Of a stretch of 64,000 nucleotides of DNA, positions 17,551 to 27,201 are shown piece after piece (position 1 is the first letter of the stretch; each line of letters starts with the position of its first letter). The DNA lies in the NCBI RefSeq assembly GCF_001644035.1, contig NZ_LUUG01000070.1, positions 50,850-114,849 of the forward strand, given 5' to 3'. The stretch comes from Methylomonas methanica. Lineage in GTDB: Bacteria > Pseudomonadota > Gammaproteobacteria > Methylococcales > Methylomonadaceae. The notes under the pieces were generated by a model. It did no database searches. It saw only the letters and a list, made by a program, of their open reading frames with translations, and was not told where the DNA came from. A program made the translations under genes and the position numbers.

Positions 17551-18945
17551 TTAGTCTTCGTGTTTTTTTAAGGTGCTGCCGGCCGGCTTGAAAGTGTGCA
17601 AATCCACCACCGGCTCGCTGCTCTGCGCGGCGCAGCCCCAACTAAGTTGTTGATCCTGGGTAAAACGCTTGCCCAACTGCCAAGCGATTTCGGCGCGGGC
17701 CAGTTCCACGCCCAGGTAAAAGGCATGGCCGCCGTCGGTTTCGACATGTAGCTTGGGGTATAAGTCAAAAGGGTCTTGTGCGGTATGCAAGCCATCGCGG
17801 TTAAACACATGAATGCCGTCGCTGCTGACCTGAATGCGGTAGCTGGGGTCTTTGATTTCCGCTGCCAAACTTTCGATTTCCTCGCGGCTATTCAAAAAAG
17901 GCGAGCTGTCGTGCACAGTCAGCAAGTCCGGCGCGATGTGCTTTGGCAAGGTGTTGTGCTGCTTGGCGGTATACATAATGCGCCTTGCGCTGTCCGCTTC
18001 CTTGATCGCCCGCCGCGCGTGTTTACTCACTTCGGTGGCCAGAATATGGTTGATATTCAACTCCGAGCAAATCCCCAGCAGCATCGCGTTGATGCCGGAG
18101 GTGTCGGCGTGGGTTAGTTCGGTGAGATTGCCTACGCCCATCATCATTTCCACGTTCGGGTAGCGGCGGCGGAATTCATGGTTACGGACGATGGAGTCGG
18201 TGAAACCGAAGTGGATCGGGTCCAGAATTGGATCGACGATGAAGGCGCGGTTCTTCGCGCTCAAGATTTCGATGGCTTTATCTAGCGTGCTCAAGTCGCC
18301 GTGTGTTTCCGGAATCAGAATCGGGGTGGTCGCTATTTCGTCGGCGATCCACAAACTTTTTGCAGTCAGGCTCAACATGTAATCGGCCCCAGCCTGACCG
18401 CCAGCCAATAAGTCAGCGTCTTCCAAGGAATCAATGCTGACGGTAAAGCCTTCTTGTTTCAAGGTGCGGATGCACTCGGCCAGATGCGGAAACGGCGTGC
18501 CGGGCAGACAGCCGATGTCGATCACATCCGCGCCGTTGGCTTTATAGTAGTAGGCGCGCTCGATGACTGCCTCGACGCTGATGCTGGGCGCGTCGGTGAT
18601 TTCCGCGAAAATCTTGGTTTGGTATTGGCTTAGGTCGTAATGCTGGGCGGCCATGCCGAAATGTTGCGGCAAGTCTTTGATTTCTTCCGGGCCGCGCTCG
18701 AAGGGCACGCCAAAATGCTGGCCCAGCGCCTCCAGATCACCGCGGCAGCGGCCGGGTAAGATCACCCGGTCAGCGCCTTGCACGTCGGGCATGCGGCGGA
18801 TGATCATGTCGCTGGTAATCAGCGCTGCCACCGTCACGCCCATCACGTAAACCTTGTATTGGAAATCCGGTTGCATTTTTTCCAATACCTGCCGGACTTG
18901 CTTCTCCGCCAGTCGGCCGGTGATGAACAGGATACGTTCGGTCAT
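17551..18945 (-). CDS. Dihydropteroate-synthase-like protein of H4MPT biosynthesis
   Basis: A 464-residue protein whose middle third is a TIM barrel of DHPS type: ADVIDIGCLPGTPFPHL, FTVSIDSLEDADLLAGGQAG, AFIVDPILDPIHFG and MMMGVGNLTELTHADTSG. The N-terminal about 150 residues are an extra domain. This matches the archaeal/methylotroph 'dihydropteroate synthase-related' family (TIGR00284/DUF6513), found in organisms with methanopterin. It probably joins the pterin to the arylamine part of H4MPT, though biochemical proof is limited. It overlaps the flavoprotein gene by four bases. Confidence 0.87.
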   Translation of the reverse strand: MTERILFITGRLAEKQVRQVLEKMQPDFQYKVYVMGVTVAALITSDMIIRRMPDVQGADRVILPGRCRGDLEALGQHFGVPFERGPEEIKDLPQHFGMAAQHYDLSQYQTKIFAEITDAPSISVEAVIERAYYYKANGADVIDIGCLPGTPFPHLAECIRTLKQEGFTVSIDSLEDADLLAGGQAGADYMLSLTAKSLWIADEIATTPILIPETHGDLSTLDKAIEILSAKNRAFIVDPILDPIHFGFTDSIVRNHEFRRRYPNVEMMMGVGNLTELTHADTSGINAMLLGICSELNINHILATEVSKHARRAIKEADSARRIMYTAKQHNTLPKHIAPDLLTVHDSSPFLNSREEIESLAAEIKDPSYRIQVSSDGIHVFNRDGLHTAQDPFDLYPKLHVETDGGHAFYLGVELARAEIAWQLGKRFTQDQQLSWGCAAQSSEPVVDLHTFKPAGSTLKKHED

Positions 18946-19478
18946 AGACTGGCCAGTCGGGCCTTGACCGCAGAGATTAGTTGCTCGACATCATCGACGA
19001 CCTGCGTGTAAGGGAAACTGCGAATCTTGTCGGTGGCTTCCAAATCAATGGGGCGAGGATAGACCATGAATTTTTTCTTGCCGGGTGCGGTGGTTTCAAT
19101 TTCCGGCATGGTGTCGCAAGGGTAGACGATACTGGGCACGCGGCATTTGCCGGCTTGAGAATACAAGTTGGTCACCAATGAATCGGCGATGCCCAGCACA
19201 CATTTGGCGATGGTATTGGACGTAGTCGGGGCCATCACGAAGGTATGGTAATAGCCCTTATAGAACAAGCCGACCGGCGGCGCGGAGGCGGCTTTATCGC
19301 GATAGACCGGCATTTTGGCTTTGATGTCGTCCAGGCGAATGCCGTACATTTTCAAGACTTCCTCGCCGGCCTGACTCAAATACAAATCGACGTTGTCCAG
19401 CGTCAGCATGAATTCAAGACATTCTTCAATGTAGTGTCCGGAGCCGGTAATAGCCCAGGCGAGACGCGGCGTGGTCAT
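18942..19478 (-). CDS. Archaeal-type flavoprotein (AfpA/DmrB family, dihydromethanopterin reductase candidate)
   Basis: A 178-residue flavoprotein of the HFCD/flavodoxin-like fold: AWAITGSGHYIEECLEFM at the N-terminus, TFVMAPTTSNTIAKCVLGIADS in the middle (FMN site) and YPCDTMPEIETT. This is the archaeoflavoprotein family, members of which in H4MPT bacteria (AfpA, DmrB) are linked to reduction of dihydromethanopterin to H4MPT. It is coupled to the DHPS-like gene (ATGA overlap). Exact reaction inferred from family and neighbour. Confidence 0.85.
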   Translation of the reverse strand: MTTPRLAWAITGSGHYIEECLEFMLTLDNVDLYLSQAGEEVLKMYGIRLDDIKAKMPVYRDKAASAPPVGLFYKGYYHTFVMAPTTSNTIAKCVLGIADSLVTNLYSQAGKCRVPSIVYPCDTMPEIETTAPGKKKFMVYPRPIDLEATDKIRSFPYTQVVDDVEQLISAVKARLASL

Positions 19479-19712
19479 GGTGTATGCATTAGTTTTGGGG
19501 ACGGGGCATTATACGTGAAGACGGCGGCTAATCGACCATTCGTCGGTGATACGGTCCTGTCTGTCGCTCATGCGTCGACATAGATAGTCTGGTTTGTTGT
19601 ATGAGTTCATGAATTTGTAAGATTGGGCTTACAATATTGCTTTAATTCGGCTGGCTTGGTTTGCCGATAGATTATTGGTTTTCGACCTTAAACAGCCTAT
19701 TTCATTGCCACG

Positions 19713-21335
19713 ATGGACAGTTTACATTTTTCAGAACAGCACAGCGCTGACGCTCAATTAAAACCGCACATTATCGTGTTTGCCGGTGCCAAGAGCGGGG
19801 TCGGTAAGACCAGTGTGGTGGCTAATGTAGCGGCAGCGATGGCAATGCGCGGCAAGCGCGTTTGTGTATTGGACGTCGATACCGGTCTGTCAAATATCAA
19901 CACATTACTCGGGCTGCGGCCGGCGCACCGTTTGGAGCAGGTGCTATGCGGCGAAAAAACGATTGCTGAGGTTTTGCTGAAGACCGGCGAGGATGTGGGC
20001 GTGGTGTCCGCCGCAAGCTTAATTGGTGGCACACCTGTTTCTGCCGCGCAGATGACTAAGCTGACGGAAGCGTTGACCGAGCTGGAAGCGCAATTCGATT
20101 ATTTTTTGATCGACACCGCCGCGACCCATACCGAAACCGTGTTGCGCTTTATCGAGCTGGCGCAATCTACGTTTTTAGTGGTCAGCGGTGATCCGGCGGC
20201 GCTAACCGATGCGTTTGCGTTGCTGAAGACCTTGAATGCCCGCCAGTATTTGGGCAGCTTGCGGGTAGTGGTTAATCAGGCCGTCGACTATCCGGCTGCG
20301 ACCGATACCTATCGGCGTTTTGCCGCCGTGGCGGAAAAATGCTTGAAACTGAAAGTGGAGTACGGCGGCTTTGTCATTCGTGACGAGAATCTGCCCAAAT
20401 CCGTGGCTTTGCAAATGTCGGTGGTGGATTTAGCCGCCAATTCCCCGGGCAGCCGTTGTTTGTTTGCGCTAGCAGATAATATTATCAAGCACATCGGTAG
20501 CGAAACGGCCGGCACCGGGCTGCCGGATTACTGGCAAGCCTTGTTAACCCCCGCGCCGTATAGGCATGCGGCGGCCGATACTGCCGAAAGCGAACCGACT
20601 GCGTCGGTTAATTCCTGGCTTGCAGCCGATAAAACGGAGCTTAGTGTCAGCGAGTTGAGCCGGCGGCTGTTGTCGGCGATGAAACATCAATTGCTCGATC
20701 AACCGGAGCTGGAGCGGTTTACCGGCGAATTTGTAGAAGCCTACTGCGAGCAGTTTGGCCGTTTTCCGAATACCTTCAAACAGCTGTTTTATCGCTGGCT
20801 GGAAACCGAAAACTACGCCGAGCCCAGGCTAATCGAATTGGTCACCACATTAGAAGCCTTGCAGGCAATGCGTTATCAGCGGCCGATGTTCAGCCTGGAA
20901 GAAAACGCGGCCCGATTGGTAGCACAGTTACAAGGGCAGCGAGAACAGCATAAAGACTTGGTGGAGCAGTTGTGCGCGGCATATCGGCAGTCCTTTCATG
21001 AAGAGGTGTTCGATGCCGAGCAGGTCTTGCTGGAACGCATGCAAGCAGAGGAGTTCACCGAACAGCGTTTCGAAGACTTGCTGGAAAAATTGCGGGACGG
21101 CTTTCAGGCGCGTTTCAAGCGGCCTTACCAAAGTCAGCATGAACTGGCGCTGGCATCCGCTGTCGAGGCTTTAAATGTCATGGGCGTCGATCAACAAAAT
21201 TTGCAGGATGAAATCACTATGCTGATGCACGGCTTTCAATTGCTCGGTTCGCGGCGGGAAAAGTTGCTGACTGCTCTCAACGCCACGCAAAACTTCGGTT
21301 TACCCCTTGCAGCCTCGGTCGTCCGAGATAATTGA
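19713..21335 (+). CDS. MinD/FlhG-like ATPase with long helical C-terminal extension
   Basis: A 540-residue protein. Residues about 18-265 are a ParA/MinD ATPase with deviant Walker A AKSGVGKTS, the VCVLDVDTGLSNINTLLG motif and YFLIDTAA as Walker B, close to FlhG/YlxH types. Residues about 300-540 are a charged helical region (many Glu, Gln, Arg and Leu) that I do not recognise and that is absent from standard MinD or FlhG. No flhF, minC/E or partition genes are next to it. It may position a membrane or surface structure (inference). Confidence 0.8.
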   Translation: MDSLHFSEQHSADAQLKPHIIVFAGAKSGVGKTSVVANVAAAMAMRGKRVCVLDVDTGLSNINTLLGLRPAHRLEQVLCGEKTIAEVLLKTGEDVGVVSAASLIGGTPVSAAQMTKLTEALTELEAQFDYFLIDTAATHTETVLRFIELAQSTFLVVSGDPAALTDAFALLKTLNARQYLGSLRVVVNQAVDYPAATDTYRRFAAVAEKCLKLKVEYGGFVIRDENLPKSVALQMSVVDLAANSPGSRCLFALADNIIKHIGSETAGTGLPDYWQALLTPAPYRHAAADTAESEPTASVNSWLAADKTELSVSELSRRLLSAMKHQLLDQPELERFTGEFVEAYCEQFGRFPNTFKQLFYRWLETENYAEPRLIELVTTLEALQAMRYQRPMFSLEENAARLVAQLQGQREQHKDLVEQLCAAYRQSFHEEVFDAEQVLLERMQAEEFTEQRFEDLLEKLRDGFQARFKRPYQSQHELALASAVEALNVMGVDQQNLQDEITMLMHGFQLLGSRREKLLTALNATQNFGLPLAASVVRDN

Positions 21336-21344
21336 GGTAGTACT

Positions 21345-22046
21345 TTAAGCGCGGGCGCAAACCCAGACATCAACTTTGCCGACCCCGGCTCGTTTTAGCG
21401 TAGCGGCCAGCGCCGAGGCGGTAGCGCCGGTGGTCATCACGTCGTCTATGATCGCAATGTGTTGAAACGCCAGGGGCTTAACAACCTTGAAGGCCAGGCG
21501 CATGTTCTTTCGGCGCTGCTTGGCCGGTAAGCCGGTTTGATGGCCGGTGTCGCGCTGGCGAACACAACTGCGTAAATCCAGTGGAATGCGGAGCAGTCTG
21601 GACAAATGCCGGGCAATTTCTATCGACTGATTGAAGCCGCGTTCCCGATAGCGCTTGGGATACAGCGGTACGGGTAACAGACAATCCGGCAACTCCGCAC
21701 TATCGGCAATATGCTCAGCGAGCAAGGCAGCCATTAAGCGGGCGTTTTTATAATCGTTGGCGAACTTTAATTGGCCGATTAAATAGCGCATCTGGCTTTG
21801 GTACAAAAACGGCGCATAGGTCTCGTCGAAGGCCGGCGATTTCTGCAGGCAACGGCCGCATAATTGAGGGACATCAATCGCAGTTTCAAAGTGTTCTCCG
21901 CAACGGTAGCAGCAAGACAGGTTACGCGGCAGGTCGGTCAAGCAGCCCAGGCACAAATCCAAATCGGCATATCCCGGACTTCCGCATAACACACAACGTG
22001 GCGGCAGCAATTTCTTCTGTATAATGTTCAGCCAGTTGTTTACCAT
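21345..22046 (-). CDS. comF: ComF family protein (amidophosphoribosyltransferase-like)
   Basis: A 233-residue ComF/GntX protein. The N-terminal zinc-ribbon part carries Cys pairs (RCVLCGSPGYADLDLCLGC, CYRCGEHF, CGRCL). The C-terminal PRTase-like domain has ERGFNQSIEIARHLS and the PRPP-type loop IAIIDDVMTTGATASAL. Family members are needed for DNA uptake in some bacteria, and the biochemical role is not settled. It is divergent from bioB, a common gammaproteobacterial neighbourhood. Confidence 0.9.
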   Translation of the reverse strand: MVNNWLNIIQKKLLPPRCVLCGSPGYADLDLCLGCLTDLPRNLSCCYRCGEHFETAIDVPQLCGRCLQKSPAFDETYAPFLYQSQMRYLIGQLKFANDYKNARLMAALLAEHIADSAELPDCLLPVPLYPKRYRERGFNQSIEIARHLSRLLRIPLDLRSCVRQRDTGHQTGLPAKQRRKNMRLAFKVVKPLAFQHIAIIDDVMTTGATASALAATLKRAGVGKVDVWVCARA

Positions 22047-22114
22047 AATTTTAAATATAGGTTGATAAGTCGGCTAGCGCCGCTGTTGCCCTTAAACTCG
22101 GAGATTATCAGAAA

Positions 22115-23104
22115 ATGTCTGCAAGCCAGAAACCCTTGGAATCAGCGGCTACCATCCGTCACGATTGGCAGTTACACGAAGTCGAAGCCTTGCTGGCGCT
22201 ACCGTTTAACGATCTGATTTTTCAGGCGCAAAGCGTGCATAGAGTGTATTTCGATCCTAACGAGGTACAGGTTAGCAGTCTGTTGAGCATCAAGACCGGT
22301 TCCTGTTCCGAGGATTGCGGTTATTGTCCGCAAAGCGCACGCTACGATTCCGATTTAAATCCGGAAGCCCTGTTGCCTGTGGATGCAGTATTAAAAGCCG
22401 CGCAGCAGGCCAAAGAGCAGGGCGCATCGCGGTTTTGCATGGGCGCGGCCTGGCGTAGTCCGAAGGACAGGGACATCGAGAGAGTCGTGGAAATGGTGCA
22501 GGGCGTGAAGGCGCTGGGTATGGAAACCTGCGTGACATTGGGTATGCTCAGCGATAAACAGACGCAAGCCTTAAAAGACGGCGGCCTGGATTATTACAAC
22601 CACAATCTGGACACTTCGGAAGACTATTATTCCGAAATCATTACCACCCGGACCTATCAAGACCGCCTGGATACGCTGGAGCGGGTGCGAGATGCCGGTA
22701 TCAACGTCTGCTGCGGCGGGATTATCGGGATGGGCGAATCGGCAACCGACCGCGCGAAATTGCTGTTGCAACTGGCGAATATGCCTAAGCATCCGGAAAG
22801 CGTGCCAATCAACATGTTGGTGCAAGTCGAAGGCACGCCGCTGCACGGCACTGAAGCGCTGGATCCTATTGTCTTCGTGCGCACCATCGCTGTCGCCAGG
22901 ATTCTGATGCCGCAATCGCGGGTGCGCTTGTCGGCTGGCCGCAAAGCGATGAGCGACGAGATGCAAGCTTTGTGTTTCCTGGCCGGCGCCAATTCGATTT
23001 TCTACGGCGACAAGCTGCTGACCACCGATAATCCGATGACCAACCACGACCAGCAGTTGTTCGAGCGTTTGGGTGTGCGGATGGGCGGATCAAGTTACGC
23101 TTAA
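22115..23104 (+). CDS. bioB: Biotin synthase
   Basis: Radical SAM enzyme of 329 residues that inserts sulfur into dethiobiotin. The SAM-cluster cysteines are Cys64, Cys68 and Cys71 in [23 protein letters not shown] and the C-terminal [17 protein letters not shown] are typical. Start preceded by CGGAGA. Its TAA overlaps the bioF ATG by one base. First gene of bioBFHCD. Confidence 0.97.
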   Translation: MSASQKPLESAATIRHDWQLHEVEALLALPFNDLIFQAQSVHRVYFDPNEVQVSSLLSIKTGSCSEDCGYCPQSARYDSDLNPEALLPVDAVLKAAQQAKEQGASRFCMGAAWRSPKDRDIERVVEMVQGVKALGMETCVTLGMLSDKQTQALKDGGLDYYNHNLDTSEDYYSEIITTRTYQDRLDTLERVRDAGINVCCGGIIGMGESATDRAKLLLQLANMPKHPESVPINMLVQVEGTPLHGTEALDPIVFVRTIAVARILMPQSRVRLSAGRKAMSDEMQALCFLAGANSIFYGDKLLTTDNPMTNHDQQLFERLGVRMGGSSYA

Positions 23105-24264
23105 TGGTCAACGCTTTCTACGACTTCGCCGGTGAATTGCGGCGGCTGGAGCAGGATAATCTGTATCGCCACCGCCGCGTTGTCGCTGGCCCGCAAGATA
23201 TTATGCTGAATGCCGATGGACGGCAGCTGATCAATTTTTGCAGCAACGATTATTTGGGATTGGCTAATCATCCGGAGGTGAAGGCGGCGTTTAAGGCCGG
23301 CGTCGATCGTTACGGCGTCGGTAGCGGTTCCGCGCATTTAATCTGCGGACATAGTAATGCGCATCATGCCTTGGAAGACGAGTTGGCTACGTTTACCGGA
23401 CGCGATAGGGCCTTGCTGTTTTCTACCGGCTATATGGCGAATCTAGGTGTAATTTCTGCTCTGCTGGGACGCAGTGATACGGTATTGGAGGACCGCTTGA
23501 ATCATGCTTCGCTGCTGGACGGCGGCTTGCTGTCGCGGGCACGTTTTCAGCGCTATCGGCATGCCGATGTCCAAGACTTGCAGGCCAAGCTGTCGAATGC
23601 TGCCGGCAAGGCCATGGTGGTCAGCGACGGTGTGTTCAGCATGGATGGCGATTTGGCGCCGCTGCCGGCCATGGTCGAGTTGGCGGAACGGCATCATGCC
23701 GGTTTGCTGGTCGATGACGCTCATGGTTTTGGCGTGTTGGGGAGAAATGGCGGCGGCGTGGTTGAGCATTACGGTTTGAGTCAAAACCAGGTGCCTATCC
23801 TAATCGGCACACTGGGTAAGGCTTTCGGGACCTTCGGCGCGTTTGTGGCCGGTTCCGAGGACTTGATCGAGATGTTGATTCAAAAAGCCCGGAGTTATGT
23901 GTTTACGACCGCACTGCCGGCGGCTGTGGCTGAGGCGACTCGCGCCAGTCTGCGTTTGCTGCAAGTGGAGTCCTGGCGCCGTGAACAGCTGCAAAATCTA
24001 ATCGCCCGTTTCCGACAAGGTGCGCAGCAACAAGGCTTGCAACTAATGGACTCTTTTACCGCGATTCAACCAGTTCTGATCGGCGACAGCGGCCAAACCG
24101 TGGCGGCTAGTCAGCGCTTGCTGGAGCAAGGGTTTTGGGTTAGCGCGATTCGGCCGCCGACGGTGCCGGCCGGCAGCGCTCGCTTGCGGATCACTTTTTC
24201 TGCTAATCACACAGAACAGCAGGTCGATGCCTTGTTGGCGGCATTGGCTAAGGCTTTTTCATGA
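23104..24264 (+). CDS. bioF: 8-amino-7-oxononanoate synthase
   Basis: PLP enzyme of 386 residues joining pimeloyl-ACP and alanine. The Schiff-base lysine is Lys239 in [13 protein letters not shown]. Other marks are [15 protein letters not shown] near the start and [13 protein letters not shown]. Overlaps bioB by one base and bioH by four. Confidence 0.97.
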   Translation: MVNAFYDFAGELRRLEQDNLYRHRRVVAGPQDIMLNADGRQLINFCSNDYLGLANHPEVKAAFKAGVDRYGVGSGSAHLICGHSNAHHALEDELATFTGRDRALLFSTGYMANLGVISALLGRSDTVLEDRLNHASLLDGGLLSRARFQRYRHADVQDLQAKLSNAAGKAMVVSDGVFSMDGDLAPLPAMVELAERHHAGLLVDDAHGFGVLGRNGGGVVEHYGLSQNQVPILIGTLGKAFGTFGAFVAGSEDLIEMLIQKARSYVFTTALPAAVAEATRASLRLLQVESWRREQLQNLIARFRQGAQQQGLQLMDSFTAIQPVLIGDSGQTVAASQRLLEQGFWVSAIRPPTVPAGSARLRITFSANHTEQQVDALLAALAKAFS

Positions 24265-25022
24265 CTGGCATTCACAGAGAAATATATGGCCAAGGCAGAC
24301 CATTGGTCATGCTGCACGGCTGGGCGATGCATAGCGGGATCTGGCGCGAATTTGCCAGACAACTGGCTCGGCATCGGCAAGTCATTTGCCTGGATTTGCC
24401 TGGGCATGGCCGTAGCGCCGGATTGGACCGATTCGATCTACCAACTATCGGTTCTGCCTTATTTGACGCGATCCCTGTCAATCGTTTTAGCCTGTTAGGT
24501 TGGTCGTTGGGCGGCACAGTTGCTTTGGATATGGCGGCGCACTGCCCCGCGCGAGTAGAGTCGGTGTTTTTGTTATCCGGTAATCCTAAATTTGTTAAGA
24601 CTGCCGATTGGCCGGGAGTGAGGCCGGAAGTGCTGGATGGTTTCGTCGCACAGCTTAGCGATGACACGAAATTGACCTTGCAACGCTTTTTGGGTTTGCA
24701 AGTGCAAGGTTTGCCAGAAAGCCGGCAATTGTTGCAGCAATTGCGCTTGGCGGTGCATGAGTGCGATGCGCCGGCGCGCGATGCCTTGCAGGGCGGCTTG
24801 CAGATTCTGAAAAACAGTGATGTACGTAAATCCTTAGTGGGCTTGCGTTGTCCGATCACGGTGATGCAAGGCGATAAAGATACTTTGATTCCGGTGCAAA
24901 CCGGGCAATCGATAAAGACTTTAAATTCGCGCGTCAAACTGCATGTATTGGCAAATGCCGGACACGTGCCGTTTCTGTCGCATGCCCAGCAGTTATGCGA
25001 CATTGTTGCTGCGGCTGAATGA
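24261..25022 (+). CDS. bioH: Pimeloyl-ACP methyl ester esterase
   Basis: Alpha/beta hydrolase of 253 residues that removes the methyl cap from pimeloyl-ACP methyl ester. Nucleophile Ser82 lies in GWSLGG, the same position as in E. coli BioH; the oxyanion region is [11 protein letters not shown], the acid lies near GDKDTLIP and the catalytic His is in [10 protein letters not shown]. It overlaps both neighbours by four bases. Confidence 0.95.
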   Translation: MTGIHREIYGQGRPLVMLHGWAMHSGIWREFARQLARHRQVICLDLPGHGRSAGLDRFDLPTIGSALFDAIPVNRFSLLGWSLGGTVALDMAAHCPARVESVFLLSGNPKFVKTADWPGVRPEVLDGFVAQLSDDTKLTLQRFLGLQVQGLPESRQLLQQLRLAVHECDAPARDALQGGLQILKNSDVRKSLVGLRCPITVMQGDKDTLIPVQTGQSIKTLNSRVKLHVLANAGHVPFLSHAQQLCDIVAAAE

Positions 25023-25807
25023 GTCTTGCCGTGCTGGATAAAACCAAAATCAGGCGTTCGTTTGCCGCTGCGGCCGAAAGCTACGATTCGGCGGCGATAT
25101 TGCAACGCCAGGTGGGATTGGCTTTGCTGGAAAAATTTCCATTGCAGCCCACACCGGGTTGGGTGCTGGACGTCGGCTGCGGCACCGGCTTTTTGACGCG
25201 GTGTTTGGCGTGCGGCAGTCTGGATCAGTCTTGTTTGGCATTGGATATTGCTTTGCCCATGCTGCAAGCGTCGCGGCGGAATAACCGCGATTTGCCGGTC
25301 GATTATGTCTGCGCCGATGCCGAAAAATTGCCGTTTGCGGATAACAGCCTGCAACAGGTTTATTCGAATCTGGCTTTGCAGTGGTGTCAGGACTTATCGG
25401 CGGTGTTTGCCGATGTGCGGCGAATATTGAAACCGGAGGGACAACTGGTATTTTCGACCTTCGGTCCGGAAACCTTAAAGGAGTTGAAAGCAGCTTGGAC
25501 CGGTGTCGACGATTTTGCTCATGTTAACGATTTTTATAGCGTCGGAGAGATTTGCGAATTTCTGGCGCTCGCCGGCTTAGGGCGGGTCGATGTGGAAACT
25601 GTGATGTATCGCTTAGCTTACCCCTCGGTGCAGGCTTTGATGCGAGAGCTAAAAGGTCTTGGGGCACATAATGTCAGCGATGCCAGAAATCGGCGGCTCA
25701 CCACCCGTTCACAATTGCAGCAAATGATACGGCAGTATGAAAGCAGCATGGTAAACGGCGAAATAGTGGCCAGCTATGAAATTATTTTCGTTAGGGCAAG
25801 GCCATGA
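25019..25807 (+). CDS. bioC: Malonyl-ACP O-methyltransferase
   Basis: SAM-dependent methyltransferase of 262 residues that caps malonyl-ACP to start pimelate synthesis. The SAM site is VLDVGCGTGFLTRCLA, followed by CLALDIALPML and CADAEKLPF; the N-terminal RRSFAAAAESYDSAAILQ is typical of BioC. Overlaps bioH and bioD by four bases each. Confidence 0.95.
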   Translation: MSLAVLDKTKIRRSFAAAAESYDSAAILQRQVGLALLEKFPLQPTPGWVLDVGCGTGFLTRCLACGSLDQSCLALDIALPMLQASRRNNRDLPVDYVCADAEKLPFADNSLQQVYSNLALQWCQDLSAVFADVRRILKPEGQLVFSTFGPETLKELKAAWTGVDDFAHVNDFYSVGEICEFLALAGLGRVDVETVMYRLAYPSVQALMRELKGLGAHNVSDARNRRLTTRSQLQQMIRQYESSMVNGEIVASYEIIFVRARP

Positions 25808-26499
25808 AATCCGCATTCTTCATCACCGGTACCGATACGGATGTCGGCAAAACCTGGACAACTATTGCGTTGATGCGCTGGTTTCAAATGCAGGGCTTGA
25901 GTGTGGTAGGGATGAAACCCGTAGCCGCCGGCTGCGAATGGCAAGACGGCATGCTGAAAAATTCCGATGCGCTACTGATGCAGCAATACGCTTCAGTGCC
26001 ACTGGCATACCGGCAAATTAATCCCTATGCCTTTGAAGCGGCAATTTCTCCGCATTTGGCTTGTGGTGATGTTGAGGTTTCGATGGATGTTATTTCGGAT
26101 GGATTTATCCGATTACAACAGCTGGCTGATGTGGTTTTGGTTGAAGGTGCGGGCGGCTGGTATTCGCCATTGAGCAGTGTTTTGGACAATGCCGGTCTTG
26201 CGCAAGCCTTGCGTTTGCCGGTGATTCTGGTGGTGGGTGTCAGGCTGGGTTGTATCAATCACGCGCGCTTGACGATGGCGGCTATACGCCACGCCGGTTT
26301 GTCTTGTGCCGGTTGGGTTGCGGTGCAAATTGACCCTAAGATGCCCGGTTTCGATGGCAATCTGGCGTTTTTGCACGAAGTGATAGAGGCACGGCTGTTG
26401 GGTGTTCTGCCGTTTTTGGCTGCTGCCGACTTTGAGCTTTTGGCGACGAACTTGAGTTTACCAAACTGGCAAAAAGTTGATGTACATCAAAAAAAATGA
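25804..26499 (+). CDS. bioD: Dethiobiotin synthetase
   Basis: ATP-dependent carboxylase-cyclase of 231 residues. The P-loop GTDTDVGKT is at residues 9-17; MKPVAAGCE carries the substrate lysine; VEGAGGWYSPLS is the second metal/substrate loop. Last gene of the bio operon. An FNR-type operator for the next gene is embedded in its final codons. Confidence 0.96.
   Translation: MKSAFFITGTDTDVGKTWTTIALMRWFQMQGLSVVGMKPVAAGCEWQDGMLKNSDALLMQQYASVPLAYRQINPYAFEAAISPHLACGDVEVSMDVISDGFIRLQQLADVVLVEGAGGWYSPLSSVLDNAGLAQALRLPVILVVGVRLGCINHARLTMAAIRHAGLSCAGWVAVQIDPKMPGFDGNLAFLHEVIEARLLGVLPFLAAADFELLATNLSLPNWQKVDVHQKK
26477..26490. promoter_or_regulatory. FNR/Anr-type operator before bacteriohemerythrin
   Basis: TTGATGTACATCAA matches the FNR consensus perfectly. 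It overlaps the last codons of bioD and its centre lies about 70 bases before the hemerythrin ATG. With the usual -41.5 activator position, transcription would begin near 26525. The bases after it (eight A, then T) are the same as at the 10171 site. Confidence 0.72.
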
Positions 26500-26553
26500 T
26501 TAACAGATGTTCAAAATGACGACTCCATTACAAAAACAACCAGGAGACGTTAT

Positions 26554-26949
26554 ATGGCTTTAATTACTTGGACTGCGGCTCAGTATGGCACGAATGTCGG
26601 ATTTGCCGACCAAGAACATCAAACCTTGTTCGGTTTGCTGAATAAACTGTACGATGAGGCCACGGGCGGCGCGGCGCGCGCTACTGTTGGCGCTTCGCTG
26701 GATGCATTGATTACCTACGTGGTCGATCACTTTGCTCACGAAGAAAGGGAAATGGTTGCCAAAGGCTTTGGCGGTTATGATCGTCATAAAGCCGAGCATG
26801 AAGCATTGATCGGTATCTGCGCGGATTTGCAGAAAAAATTCCATGCTGGCGAAGCGGAAGTCACAGAGGACGTAGGTCAATTGGTAAAAGGCTGGTTGGA
26901 TAATCACATTCCGAAATTCGACATGGCTTATGCGGACGCATTGAAGTAA
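26554..26949 (+). CDS. Bacteriohemerythrin
   Basis: A single-domain hemerythrin of 131 residues. Non-haem di-iron ligands are visible as the family pattern: FADQEHQTLFGLLN, DHFAHEEREMV, HKAEHEALI and NHIPKFDMAYAD. It binds O2 reversibly; in methanotrophs bacteriohemerythrin is proposed to deliver oxygen to particulate methane monooxygenase or to cope with low oxygen. AGGAGA precedes the ATG. Its own FNR-type operator and terminator indicate a separate oxygen-controlled transcript. Confidence 0.95.
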   Translation: MALITWTAAQYGTNVGFADQEHQTLFGLLNKLYDEATGGAARATVGASLDALITYVVDHFAHEEREMVAKGFGGYDRHKAEHEALIGICADLQKKFHAGEAEVTEDVGQLVKGWLDNHIPKFDMAYADALK

Positions 26950-26980
26950 TGACAGCATAAATCTGTCTCTAATATGCAAC

Positions 26981-27018
26981 AAAAGGCTTGCGAGCAGTGA
27001 TGCTCCCAAGCCTTTTTT
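26981..27018 (+). terminator. Rho-independent terminator after bacteriohemerythrin
   Basis: AAAAGGCTTG-C-GAGCA, a GTGA loop, then TGCTC-C-CAAGCC and a T6 run. Confidence 0.93.
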
Positions 27019-27201
27019 ATGTGTATTTTTTACAAACGGGAAAACCTCTTCTGGTTTGTGGGTGAGTCATGGGTTAAAATTGCCCAGTTAATTTATGATA
27101 ATTATCAGTAAATGGAATTGTTCGCGCGTTTGATGTCGTGCGACGATATTACGAAGATATAACGCATACAAGTTTATAACTACTAATGGGGAGGCTGCTC
27201 C

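Noticed and set aside
24272..25354. 360-codon minus-strand frame opposite bioF-bioH-bioC
   Set aside because: Longest shadow frame in the window, but it runs across three overlapping conserved bio genes and has no recognisable protein features.
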